NCBI GenBank assembly: GCA_035934535.1
Contig: DASYXS010000078.1
Location: forward strand, 1 to 8,319
DNA length: 8,319 nt
Direction of reading: 5' to 3'
From: DASSJF01 sp035934535
Lineage (GTDB): Bacteria; Sysuimicrobiota; Sysuimicrobiia; Sysuimicrobiales; Segetimicrobiaceae
Of the stretch, positions 1 to 6,336 are shown one piece after another. Position 1 is the stretch's first letter. Every line of letters begins with the position of its first letter. The notes under the pieces are model-generated. The model was not told the origin of the DNA. It did not search any database and saw only the letters and a list, made by a program, of their open reading frames with translations. Made by a program: the position numbers and the translations under genes.

Positions 1-892
1 CGGCGGCCGGCGCGAGCCTCGGCGGGACGAGCACCGCGGATGGCGCGGTGCGGGCCAGCGCCTCCTTGAGGGGATGCAGGATCGTACGGCCGGCATCGAA
101 GACGCCGCCGACCGGTCCGACCGCGACCGGTCCGTCCGGCCAGCGCAGCTGCGCGATCACGGCGCCCGCGAGACGGGCCAGCGCGGCCGCCGCCTCGTCG
201 ATGAGGCGCCGGGCCACCGCGTCGTGCTCCTCCGCCGCGCGCGACACCGCGCGCGCAAGCGCCGCGATCTTGGACCGGTCGATCCGCCCCTCGTAGAAGG
301 CCATCGGAATATCGGTGACCGGCATGCCGGCGGTCTCGGCGAAGCGTTCGACGAGCACCGTCGGCTCACCCGTCCCGTCGCGGGCGTGGAGGGCGGCGCG
401 CACCGCGCCGCATCCGATCGCGAACCCGCTGCCCTCGTCGCCGAAGACGTATCCCCACCCGCCGGCGCGGGCCTGCCGCCCGCTCGGATCTTCCCCGAGC
501 GCCACCGAGCCTGTGCCGGCGATCACCATGACGCCGGGGCGTCCCGCCAAGGCACCGGCGCGCGCGATCACGGCGTCGTTCTCGATCCGGACGATCGCCG
601 CCCTGACCGTTTCGGCGACGACCCCGGCGAACGCGTGCGCCTGCTCGGTGTCGTGGGTGATCCCCGTCATCCCGAACTGCGCCGCGCGGAACTCGACGGC
701 TCCCAATCCCGCCGCGGCGAGCGCGTGGGCGACGGCGCCGCCGACGGCCGCGCGGGCGCGTTCGCGGCCTCCGGGAGCCAGGATGTGATTGCTCGGTCCG
801 GCGTGCCCGATGCCGACGACCGCTCCGTCGCCGGTGGCGACGGCGCAGGTGGTGCTGGACGCCCCGCCGTCGACGCCGAGAAAGTAGTCCAT
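1..892 (-). CDS. BadF/BadG/BcrA/BcrD-family N-acetylhexosamine kinase (GlcNAc/MurNAc kinase type), 3' end cut off
   Basis: Predicted cytoplasmic ATP-dependent sugar kinase of the ASKHA fold. The visible 297 residues carry the phosphate-1 loop near the start (GVDGGASST, residues 6-14), an AGTGS adenosine/phosphate motif (125-129) and the BadF-family signature GWGYVFGDEGSG (145-156). A GPVGGVF segment (259-265) matches the C-terminal nucleotide-binding part. Family members are about 300-330 residues, so only a short tail is missing beyond base 1. I chose ATG at 892 because the family usually begins just before the GxDGG loop. A GTG at 913, in frame and preceded by AGAGGA (929-924, spacer 10), would add seven residues and has the better ribosome site. 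The family includes N-acetylglucosamine kinases and the clostridial MurNAc/GlcNAc kinase MurK. Given murQ and anmK nearby, a GlcNAc or MurNAc role is likely, but the substrate cannot be read from sequence. It is divergent from the exported-protein gene. Confidence 0.85.
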   Translation of the reverse strand, partial: MDYFLGVDGGASSTTCAVATGDGAVVGIGHAGPSNHILAPGGRERARAAVGGAVAHALAAAGLGAVEFRAAQFGMTGITHDTEQAHAFAGVVAETVRAAIVRIENDAVIARAGALAGRPGVMVIAGTGSVALGEDPSGRQARAGGWGYVFGDEGSGFAIGCGAVRAALHARDGTGEPTVLVERFAETAGMPVTDIPMAFYEGRIDRSKIAALARAVSRAAEEHDAVARRLIDEAAAALARLAGAVIAQLRWPDGPVAVGPVGGVFDAGRTILHPLKEALARTAPSAVLVPPRLAPAA

Positions 893-1009
893 TGCGTGCG
901 GCTTCGTGAGCACCGAAACGCGGTCCTCTACCCCAAGACAGGTGATCGTCATGCGAACGTCGAAACACCGGACATCACACGAACGAGATCGGGGTGGAGG
1001 GGAGATGCC
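893..1009. other. Divergent intergenic spacer
   Basis: This 117-bp gap separates the starts of the minus-strand kinase and the plus-strand exported-protein gene, so both promoters are expected here. I see no convincing -35/-10 pair and no clear operator palindrome on either strand. The only solid signals are the ribosome site of the plus-strand gene at the right end and AGAGGA on the minus strand at 929-924. Confidence 0.5.
996..1004 (+). promoter_or_regulatory. Ribosome binding site that sets a TTG start
   Basis: GGAGGGGAG lies 5 bases before TTG at 1010 (9 bases if counted from the GGAGG core). It decides the start of the exported-protein gene: no in-frame ATG comes before codon 150, and only this TTG gives a complete signal peptide. 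Confidence 0.75.
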
Positions 1010-1729
1010 TTGACGAGAATTGTCCGGCTTCGCGCACTCGCGATATTCGTCGTCACGCTGGTCTGCGGCTTCAGTCTGGCGTCCCGGCCGGCGGACGCAA
1101 CATGGGAACTCAAATTAAACTACTGGCCGACGACGGTGACCAACTCCAAGTCGTCGGGACAGTTCGGCAACTGGTCCACGAACTTCTGGGGCGGCGACCT
1201 CCGCTGGACCAGTGACACGTCGCACTGGGGCATCCATCTCAAGTACGACACCGCCACCCCGGGAAGCTGGGGCGGCACGTACGCCGGCTCGACGGGCGGC
1301 ACCGACACCGTGTGGAGCGGCGACCTCTTCTACGCCTGGCAGCTGACCACGGTGACCCTTCGGGGATTCGCGGGATGGGGCGATATCAAGCACGTCTCGA
1401 ATTTTGGCCTTGCGCAGACGCTCGAGGCAAGGGGGTACCGGGTCGGGGCCGACGTCATGATTCCGGTGCCGAATACCCGATGGGCCTTCAACGCCACCGC
1501 GGCGTGGTATCCGTCCACGTCGACGAGCTTTACGTTCGGGAGCACGACCACGTCCGGCGGCAACGCGACGGACTTCGGCGCGAGCGTCCAGTACATGTGG
1601 CCGCGGGGATGGCTGGTCGAGGGCGGCTACCGGTGGATCACCGAGAACACCGGGGCGCTCCCCAACACGGTCTGTCCCTGCACCGTGCGCACATCGGGTC
1701 CGTTCTTCGATGTCGGGTATCACATGTAG
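1010..1729 (+). CDS. Small exported beta-rich protein, probable outer-membrane beta-barrel
   Basis: A 239-residue protein starting at TTG. Residues 1-30 form a classical signal peptide: basic MTRIVRLR, a hydrophobic core ALAIFVVTLVCGFSLA, and an ADA cleavage site before T31. The mature part of about 209 residues is rich in Gly, Trp, Tyr, Ser and Thr with few charges. It shows alternating polar/apolar stretches joined by short turns, for example WSGDLFYAW (102-110), TTVTLRGFAGWG (113-124), RWAFNATAAWYP (157-168) and WLVEGGYRWI (201-210). This is what small 8-10 stranded outer-membrane barrels look like. It ends GYHM, without the terminal Phe typical of proteobacterial barrels. A CPC pair sits at 222-224. 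I do not recognise a named family, and an extracellular beta-sandwich is the main alternative. It is a single-gene unit closed by a strong hairpin. A role in uptake of wall fragments is only a guess from its neighbours. Confidence 0.7.
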   Translation: MTRIVRLRALAIFVVTLVCGFSLASRPADATWELKLNYWPTTVTNSKSSGQFGNWSTNFWGGDLRWTSDTSHWGIHLKYDTATPGSWGGTYAGSTGGTDTVWSGDLFYAWQLTTVTLRGFAGWGDIKHVSNFGLAQTLEARGYRVGADVMIPVPNTRWAFNATAAWYPSTSTSFTFGSTTTSGGNATDFGASVQYMWPRGWLVEGGYRWITENTGALPNTVCPCTVRTSGPFFDVGYHM

Positions 1730-1774
1730 GACGAAGGTGATCTGACCGGGCACGGGACCGAGCCGAACGGGCAA

Positions 1775-1807
1775 CGGAGGACCGGGTGCGCCGCACCCGG
1801 TCCTCCG
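1775..1807 (+). terminator. Strong GC-rich hairpin terminator after the barrel gene
   Basis: A perfect 15-bp stem (CGGAGGACCGGGTGC at 1775-1789 pairing with 1793-1807) with a 3-base GCC loop, 45 bases past the stop codon. The bases after it are TAATTAATGAAGTTTT, so the usual T run is poor. The IS begins almost at the hairpin base and may have displaced the original T tract. On the minus strand no T run follows the hairpin, so one-way function is more likely. Confidence 0.75.
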
Positions 1808-1810
1808 TAA

Positions 1811-1836
1811 TTAATGAAGTTTTCGTAATATAGTGA
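1811..1836 (+). repeat. Left terminal inverted repeat of the IS
   Basis: TTAATGAAGTTTTCGTAATA followed by TAGTGA. It matches the reverse complement of 2910-2935 at 24 of 26 positions; the differences are A/G at repeat position 8 and G/A at position 15. Its inner end overlaps the likely -35 box of the transposase promoter. Confidence 0.88.
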
Positions 1837-1861
1837 CATACGCCCGACAATCTGCTATCAT
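1833..1861 (+). promoter_or_regulatory. Extended -10 promoter of the transposase
   Basis: GTGACA (1833-1838, 5 of 6 to TTGACA), a 17-bp spacer, then TATCAT (1856-1861, 5 of 6 to TATAAT) preceded by the TGn extension (1853-1855). The predicted transcription start, about 7 bases downstream, falls at the transposase ATG (1868). That would make the mRNA leaderless, which agrees with there being no Shine-Dalgarno sequence before that ATG. Confidence 0.6.
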
Positions 1862-1867
1862 GCCCTC

Positions 1868-2898
1868 ATGGCGCCCACCCTTCGCACCCGACGAGACTTC
1901 GCTGCTCTGGAAGCGCGCCGGCAACGCGCCGCGGAGTTGTTCGCGCGTGGCCAGCGCCAAGCCGACGTCGTGCGCCACCTGCGCGTGTCCCGCGAGACGG
2001 CGAGCCGCTGGTATGAGGCGTGGCGGACCCACGGCGCGGCCGGTCTGCGCGGGGCCGGCCGCGCTGGCCGGAAGCCTCGCCTCGACGCCGCCGCCTTGCA
2101 GCGGCTGGAGGCTGCGCTCGTCCGCGGCCCCACCGCGTGGGGCTTCCCCACGCACTTGTGGACGCTGCAGCGCATCGTCACGGTAATCTGGAAAGTCTGC
2201 CATGTCCGCTACTCCGTCCCGCAGGCCTGGCGTGTCTTGCGCCACTTGGGGTGGAGCCGCCAACGCCCGGCGCGACAGGCCAAAGAGCGCAATCCCGAGG
2301 CCGTGGCCCGCTGGATCCACACGACGTGGCCGCGGGTAAAAAAAACGCCGCTCGGCTGAGGGCCGTGCTGGGCTTCCTGGACGAGAGCGGCTTCACGCAA
2401 CGCCCGCCGATTCGCGCGACGTGGGCCCCGAAGGGCCGCACCCCGGTGGTCGTGGAGCCGTTCAATCACTGGAAGCATCTCTCGGCCATCGGGGCGCTGT
2501 TGACAACGGCGCGCGGCCATCGTCCCCGCTGGTCCCTCGCGTTCCATCCGGGCCCCGGGCGCAGCGCGCAGGTGGTCCGGTTCCTGACGGCGCTCCGGCA
2601 CCACGCGCGACGTCGCGTGATTCTCGTGTGGGATCGCCTGCCTGCCCACCGCAGCCGCGTGGTCCAGGAGACGCTCGCCCGATATCGATCGTGGCTGACC
2701 GTCGAGTGGCTGCCCGCGTACGCCCCGGACCTCAATCCCGTCGAGCAGCTGTGGGCCCACCTCGATGCCACGGCCTTGGCGAACACCCCCGCCGACGATC
2801 TGCGCCGGCTCCGCCGCAGCGTCCGCAACGGTGTCCACCGGCTCCGCCGGCATCCCGCGGTGAGCCAAGGGTTCCTGAGACACACCGGCCTTTTTTGA
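1868..2898 (+). CDS. IS630-family DDE transposase, made by -1 frameshift
   Basis: Two overlapping frames together encode one transposase of about 343 residues, the usual IS630 length. The first (1868-2359, 163 codons) holds the N-terminal DNA-binding part: a helix-turn-helix (QADVVRHLRVSRETASRWYE, 31-50), a second winged-helix-like segment (about 70-130), and the linker ending WPRVKK. The second frame supplies the RNase H-like catalytic core, with the DDE triad in FLDESGF (D172), ILVWDRLPAH (D256) and APDLNPVEQLW (E293); 36 residues lie between the second Asp and the Glu. Slipping back one base in the A8 run (2338-2345) joins the halves as WPRVKKNAARLRAVLGFLDESGF, which reads naturally for the family. 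Termination is TGA at 2896-2898. All motifs are intact, so activity is plausible. A simple indel in the A run is the alternative to programmed frameshifting. I infer that the first frame alone gives a short DNA-binding protein that could act as a repressor. Confidence 0.88.
2338..2345 (+). other. -1 frameshift slippery site (A8)
   Basis: In the first frame the codons are GTA-AAA-AAA-ACG, so the heptamer A-AAA-AAA fits the X-XXY-YYZ rule for -1 slippage in bacterial insertion sequences. Slippage continues as AAC-GCC and enters the frame that carries the catalytic residues. Without it, translation stops at TGA (2357-2359). Transcriptional slippage on A8 would have the same effect. Confidence 0.75.
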
Positions 2899-2909
2899 TG
2901 CTTGAGTCA

Positions 2910-2935
2910 TCACTATATTATGAAAACCTCATTAA
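2910..2935 (-). repeat. Right terminal inverted repeat of the IS
   Basis: On the minus strand it reads TTAATGAGGTTTTCATAATA then TAGTGA, the partner of 1811-1836. The outer flank is TA (2936-2937), a candidate target-site duplication. Confidence 0.88.
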
Positions 2936-2996
2936 TACGCCAATTAGTGCGCCGTCGTATGCCGAGCGGTCCGACCCGTCCGAGCCGCCCGCGCGG

Positions 2997-4169
2997 CTAG
3001 GCGATCGCGGCCGCGACCGCCGCCGCGATCGCCGGTCTGAGCGACAGGATGCCGGTGCGGTCACGGCCGAGATGGACCGCGTTGCTCAGCAGCACGATCG
3101 CGAGGTCCCGCGCCTGATCCACGACGATCGACGTGCCGGTGAAGCCGGTGTGACCGAACGCGCCCGGCGACAGCGCGTCGCGCCACCAGCCGTGCTCGCC
3201 GGTCAGGGCCCACCCCAGCCCGCGGACGTTCGGCGGCGGCGTCTGCGGGGTGATCGCATCGCGCACGAGCGCGGGCTCGAGAACGGGGCCGTGGGGCCCG
3301 CGGCCGCCGGCCAGCCACATCCGGGCATACGCGAGAAGATCCTCGGCCGTGCCGAACAGCCCCGCGTGTCCGGATACCCCGCCCATCGCGTGCGCGTTGC
3401 TGTCGTGCACCTCCCCCCAGATGAGGTACCGGCGCCAGGTGTGCCGGCGCCCCGCCTCGACCCATCGGGGATCCCGCGCCATGTGCTGCTCGACCGCCGT
3501 GCCGTCTTCGGTCGGTGCGATCGCGCGGAGATCCTCGCCGCCGCCCGCCGCGCCGGATGCCTGCCCCGCGCCGCCGGGGCCCTGCCCGGCAGCGGCGGCC
3601 TGCACCGGCCGGTAGCCCGTGTGCGTCATCTCGAGGGGTGCGTAGAGCCGTTTTCTCGCGAGCACGTCCAGCGGTGCGCCAAGCGTCCGCCGGGCGATTT
3701 CGCCGAGCAGCACGAACCCGATGTCGCTGTACGTGACCTGTGAGCCGGGTTGGGCGACGAGCGGTGTCGCCGCGGCGCCCCGCACGATGGCGTCGCCCGC
3801 CATCGTGCGGAGATAGAAGGGGATCCACGCCGGCAGTCCCGACGTGTGCGTCAGCAGATGCCGGATCGTGACGTTGTGATGGGGACACTCGGGGAGGTGA
3901 ACGGGGACGGGGTCGTCGAGCGCCACCCGGCCTTCCGCCACGGCCTGGAGGACGAGCGGCAGCGTGGCCACCACTTTGGTGAGCGAGGCGAGATCGTAGA
4001 CGGTCTCGGGCACGACCGCGGGCGCCCCCTCGCGCGCCGCCGTGCGGCCGGTCGCGCGGCGCACGACGACGTCGCCGCGCCAGAGCACCGCGAGCACGGC
4101 GCCCGGATATGCCGCGCCGGCCGCGCGGTCGAGGAGGCGGACGGCCTCGGCGAATCGGTCGGAGCTCAC
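2997..4169 (-). CDS. Serine beta-lactamase-fold hydrolase, YbbE/AmiE-like muramoyl-alanine amidase candidate
   Basis: A 390-residue serine hydrolase of the class C beta-lactamase/esterase family. The catalytic motif SLTK is at 62-65 (nucleophile S62, base K65), the Tyr motif YSD at 147-149, and the KTG-equivalent HTG at 340-342. The stretches IAPTEDG (218-224) and GEVHDSNAHAMGGVSGHAGLF (252-272) are typical of the B. subtilis YbbE group. YbbE, renamed AmiE, is a N-acetylmuramyl-L-alanine amidase encoded beside murQ. The adjacent anmK and murQ support the same role here: removing the peptide from MurNAc. YbbE is exported, but this protein has no signal peptide from its GTG start, so it is probably cytoplasmic and would act after import. 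A Gly/Ala-rich insert (190-211) lies before the IAPTE segment, and the C-terminus is an Ala-rich tail. The start is 13 bases after the anmK stop and lacks a strong ribosome site, suggesting coupling. D-aminopeptidase or esterase activity remains possible. Confidence 0.82.
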   Translation of the reverse strand: MSSDRFAEAVRLLDRAAGAAYPGAVLAVLWRGDVVVRRATGRTAAREGAPAVVPETVYDLASLTKVVATLPLVLQAVAEGRVALDDPVPVHLPECPHHNVTIRHLLTHTSGLPAWIPFYLRTMAGDAIVRGAAATPLVAQPGSQVTYSDIGFVLLGEIARRTLGAPLDVLARKRLYAPLEMTHTGYRPVQAAAAGQGPGGAGQASGAAGGGEDLRAIAPTEDGTAVEQHMARDPRWVEAGRRHTWRRYLIWGEVHDSNAHAMGGVSGHAGLFGTAEDLLAYARMWLAGGRGPHGPVLEPALVRDAITPQTPPPNVRGLGWALTGEHGWWRDALSPGAFGHTGFTGTSIVVDQARDLAIVLLSNAVHLGRDRTGILSLRPAIAAAVAAAIA

Positions 4170-4182
4170 GGCGCGGGCGGGG

Positions 4183-5400
4183 TCATGAGGGCCGCAGCCG
4201 GTTCACCGGCGGCCACGTCCACGTGCCGAGAATCGCCGGATACCCCGCGCCCGTGACCCGCGGCAGGGCGCCGGGGCGGCCGAGGAGGCTCGCGTGCCCC
4301 AGCAGCGCGAAGGCCAGCGCCTCCTTTGCGTCGCCGGGGATGCCCACATCGTCGATGCGGCGGACGCGCATGGGCGCGACCGCCTCGGCGAGGCGCTCCA
4401 TCAACACCGGATTATGCGTGCCGCCGCCCGACGCGATCAACTCATCGACCGAGTGCGCCGGCGCCACGTAGTGCGCGATATTCCAAGCGACCGCGGCCGC
4501 GGAGAACGCCGTGGCCGTGGCGATCAGGTCGTCCTGCGGCACGTCGCCCCAGCGTGCGAGGAGCGCGCGAAGGAACGGTTGGCCGTACTGCTCGTGCCCG
4601 GCCGTCTTCGGCGGCGCGGCGGTGACGAACGGATCCCGCATCAACTCCGCGAGCACGTCCGGGCGGACGCTGCCGCGCGCGGCGCGCCGGCCGTCGTGGT
4701 CGAACCGTTCGGCGCCGCCGCTGAAGTGCCGGACCAGCCCGTCGATCACCATGTTGGACGGTCCGCAGTCGAACGCGTAGACGTCGTCGCGCCGGGGGTC
4801 CGGCGGCAGCACCGTGAAGTTCGCGATGCCGCCGAGGTTCAACGCGATGCGTCCGTGGGAGGCGCCGAGCAGCAGCAGGTCGGCGTAGGGGACGAAGGGC
4901 GCGGCCTGCCCGCCGGCCGCGATGTCCGCGGAGCGAAAGTCCGCGATCACCGGACGGCCCGTCCGCGCGGCGATGACGGCCGGCTCGGCGATCTGCATCG
5001 TGGCCGCGCGCGCCCAGGGATCGGCCGGGTCGGGCATGCCCACGTGGGCGACCGTCTGGCCGTGCGAGGCGATGAGGTCCACGTCGTCGAGCTCCACTCC
5101 GGCGGCCCGGACCACCCCGCGCGCCGCCTCGACAAACAATTCCCCGAGCAGGTAGGAGAGCGACGCCAGCGACTGTGTGGTCAGCGGCTCGATGACCGCG
5201 TGCAGCACGCGGGCGCGGACTTCGTCCGGAAACGGCGACATCGCGAATCCGCGCAGCGCGACCCCCGGGTGGTCGGCGTCGGTGCCGGTCGTGATGTCGA
5301 CCAGGGCCGCGGCGACGCCGTCCGCGGACGTGCCGGAGATCAGACCGACGATGCGCTTGGTCGGCTTCGCGAGCAGCGCGTCGAGCCAGGGCCACCCCAT
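4183..5400 (-). CDS. anmK: 1,6-anhydro-N-acetylmuramic acid kinase
   Basis: AnmK hydrolyses the 1,6-anhydro ring of anhydro-MurNAc and phosphorylates it to MurNAc-6-P, the substrate of MurQ. The 405-residue protein aligns by eye along its length with E. coli AnmK: ISGTSADG (21-28), SHGQTVAHVG, GRPVIADFRSADIAAGGQ (whose second Asp matches the E. coli catalytic Asp182), LNLGGIANF, CGPSNMVIDG, ASGGGTHNPVLM and KEALAFALLGH. Two motifs deviate: the Asp in the usual GTSxDGxD is Ala30 (DGVA), and the usual DTGPGN is DCGPSN. It also has about 15 extra N-terminal residues before the first strand. The ATG shares its A with the murQ stop (TGATG), and GGGGAGG sits 7 bases upstream inside murQ, so translation is coupled. 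AnmK is normally needed where lytic transglycosylases produce anhydro-muropeptides. Confidence 0.94.
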   Translation of the reverse strand: MGWPWLDALLAKPTKRIVGLISGTSADGVAAALVDITTGTDADHPGVALRGFAMSPFPDEVRARVLHAVIEPLTTQSLASLSYLLGELFVEAARGVVRAAGVELDDVDLIASHGQTVAHVGMPDPADPWARAATMQIAEPAVIAARTGRPVIADFRSADIAAGGQAAPFVPYADLLLLGASHGRIALNLGGIANFTVLPPDPRRDDVYAFDCGPSNMVIDGLVRHFSGGAERFDHDGRRAARGSVRPDVLAELMRDPFVTAAPPKTAGHEQYGQPFLRALLARWGDVPQDDLIATATAFSAAAVAWNIAHYVAPAHSVDELIASGGGTHNPVLMERLAEAVAPMRVRRIDDVGIPGDAKEALAFALLGHASLLGRPGALPRVTGAGYPAILGTWTWPPVNRLRPS

Positions 5401-6299
5401 CAGTTCGCCTCCCCGAGCGCGCGCCGGATCGATCCGCCCGTGCGCTCGAGCCGCGCAGCGGCCGCGCGCGCGTCGAGGCCGAGGCGGAGCATCACGATCG
5501 CCACCGGGACGCGTCCGCCGGCGAGGCCGAGGGCGGCGCCGGCCCGGTCCTCGCCGGTGGCGGCCGCCGCGGCGACGATGCGCGCCGCGCGGCGGCGCAG
5601 TTTGGCGTTCGTCGCGCGAAGGTCGACCATGAGGTTTCCGTACACCTTGCCGAGCCGCACCATCGCAAGCGTGCTCAACATGTTGAGGACGAGCTTCTGG
5701 GCGGTCCCGGCCTTGAGCCGCGTGCTGCCGCCGATCACCTCCGGCCCGACCAGCGGGACGATCGCGAGGTCGGACGCCGCCTCGAGCGACGTGCCCGCGT
5801 TGCACGCGATCCCGGCGGTCCACGCCCCGCGCTCGCGGGCCCGGCGCACCGCGCCGACGGTGAACGGCGTCTCGCCGCTCGCGGCGATGCCGACGACGAC
5901 GTCGGCGGAGTTCACGCCGCGCGCATCCATTTCGCGCGCCCCGGCGGCCGCGTCGTCCTCCGCGCCCTCCACGGCTTCGACCATCGCCTTCGCGCCCCCG
6001 GCCAGCACGGCCTGGACCGCCTCCGGATCGGTGCCGAAGGTCGGCGGACACTCCGCGGCGTCGAGGGCGGCGATGCGTCCGCTCGTCCCGGCGCCGACGT
6101 AGATGAGCCGCCCGCCGTGCCCGAGCGCCTCGGCGACCCGCGCGACGGCGGTCGCGAGCGCCGGCAGCGTGGCGGCGACGGCCGTCGGCACGCGGTGATC
6201 CTCCGTGTTCATCAGGCGCGCCTGCTCGAGCACCGGCAGCAGGTCGAAATCCCGCGTGGCCGGGTTGGCGGCTTCGGTGCTGCGCTCATGCGCGGACAT
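5400..6299 (-). CDS. murQ: N-acetylmuramic acid 6-phosphate etherase
   Basis: MurQ cleaves the D-lactyl ether of MurNAc-6-P, yielding GlcNAc-6-P and D-lactate, in the cytoplasm. The 299-residue protein is full length and matches E. coli MurQ throughout: LIYVGAGTSGRIAALDAAECPPT (65-87), VEGAEDD (110-116), VVGIAASGETPF, GSTRLKAGTAQKLVLNMLST and KVYGNLMVDLRATN. The two acidic residues important for catalysis in E. coli, Glu83 and Glu114, fall at the same numbers here. It has an SIS-fold core and a small C-terminal helical part. In the SIS motif this copy has GET where E. coli has GRT. I prefer ATG 6299 to the adjoining GTG 6302 because GGAGGG (6311-6306) then has normal spacing and the numbering agrees with E. 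coli. It starts 37 bases after the permease stop and overlaps anmK by one base. Confidence 0.97.
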   Translation of the reverse strand: MSAHERSTEAANPATRDFDLLPVLEQARLMNTEDHRVPTAVAATLPALATAVARVAEALGHGGRLIYVGAGTSGRIAALDAAECPPTFGTDPEAVQAVLAGGAKAMVEAVEGAEDDAAAGAREMDARGVNSADVVVGIAASGETPFTVGAVRRARERGAWTAGIACNAGTSLEAASDLAIVPLVGPEVIGGSTRLKAGTAQKLVLNMLSTLAMVRLGKVYGNLMVDLRATNAKLRRRAARIVAAAAATGEDRAGAALGLAGGRVPVAIVMLRLGLDARAAAARLERTGGSIRRALGEAN

Positions 6300-6305
6300 C
6301 ACGGA

Positions 6306-6311
6306 CCCTCC
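6306..6311 (-). promoter_or_regulatory. Ribosome binding site of murQ
   Basis: GGAGGG on the minus strand, with 7 bases between the GGAGG core and ATG 6299 but only 4 before GTG 6302. It favours the ATG. It lies in the 37-base gap after the permease gene, which shows no terminator, so murQ is probably read from the transporter transcript. Confidence 0.7.
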
Positions 6312-6336
6312 ACACGATCGAATCGGCCGATCCCGG

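Larger units (their letters stand above)
1811..2935 (+). mobile_element. IS630-family insertion sequence, about 1.1 kb
   Basis: Bounded by 26-bp imperfect inverted repeats (24 of 26 match) around one DDE transposase gene read through a frameshift. IS630/Tc1-mariner elements insert at TA and duplicate it. TA occurs at 2936-2937 directly outside the right repeat. On the left, TA is at 1808-1809, one base further out, so the exact ends are uncertain by a few bases (1810-1814 on the left, 2932-2936 on the right). The repeat match continues one base further on each side (A at 1810 and its complement at 2936). The AT-rich ends contrast sharply with the GC-rich host sequence. The element lies between the convergent 3' ends of the barrel gene and the amidase gene and breaks neither. 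Confidence 0.88.

Noticed and set aside
74..1009. Plus-strand open frame running continuously into the exported-protein gene, which would give a 551-residue protein
   Set aside because: This part lies opposite the kinase gene, reads as Arg/Asp/Ala-rich low-complexity sequence, and has no family motif. The signal peptide and ribosome site place the true start at TTG 1010.
1061..1075. Possible lipoprotein signal (TLVC) in the exported protein
   Set aside because: Val precedes the Cys where a lipobox needs Gly, Ala or Ser, and a good AxA-type site (ADA) follows at residues 28-30.
3000..3033. Perfect 12-bp inverted repeat at the end of the amidase gene as an intrinsic terminator
   Set aside because: It lies within the coding sequence just before the stop, has no T run after it on the minus strand, and encodes an Ala-rich tail made of repeated GCC/ATC codons.
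2421..3743. Plus-strand open frame crossing the right IS end into the amidase region
   Set aside because: It runs out of frame with the transposase core and antisense to the amidase; the Arg/Pro/Gly-rich product has no recognisable features.
4294..6102. Long plus-strand open frame opposite anmK and murQ
   Set aside because: It is an antisense shadow of GC-rich genes, with Arg-rich composition and no motifs, while the minus strand encodes complete, well-matched enzymes.
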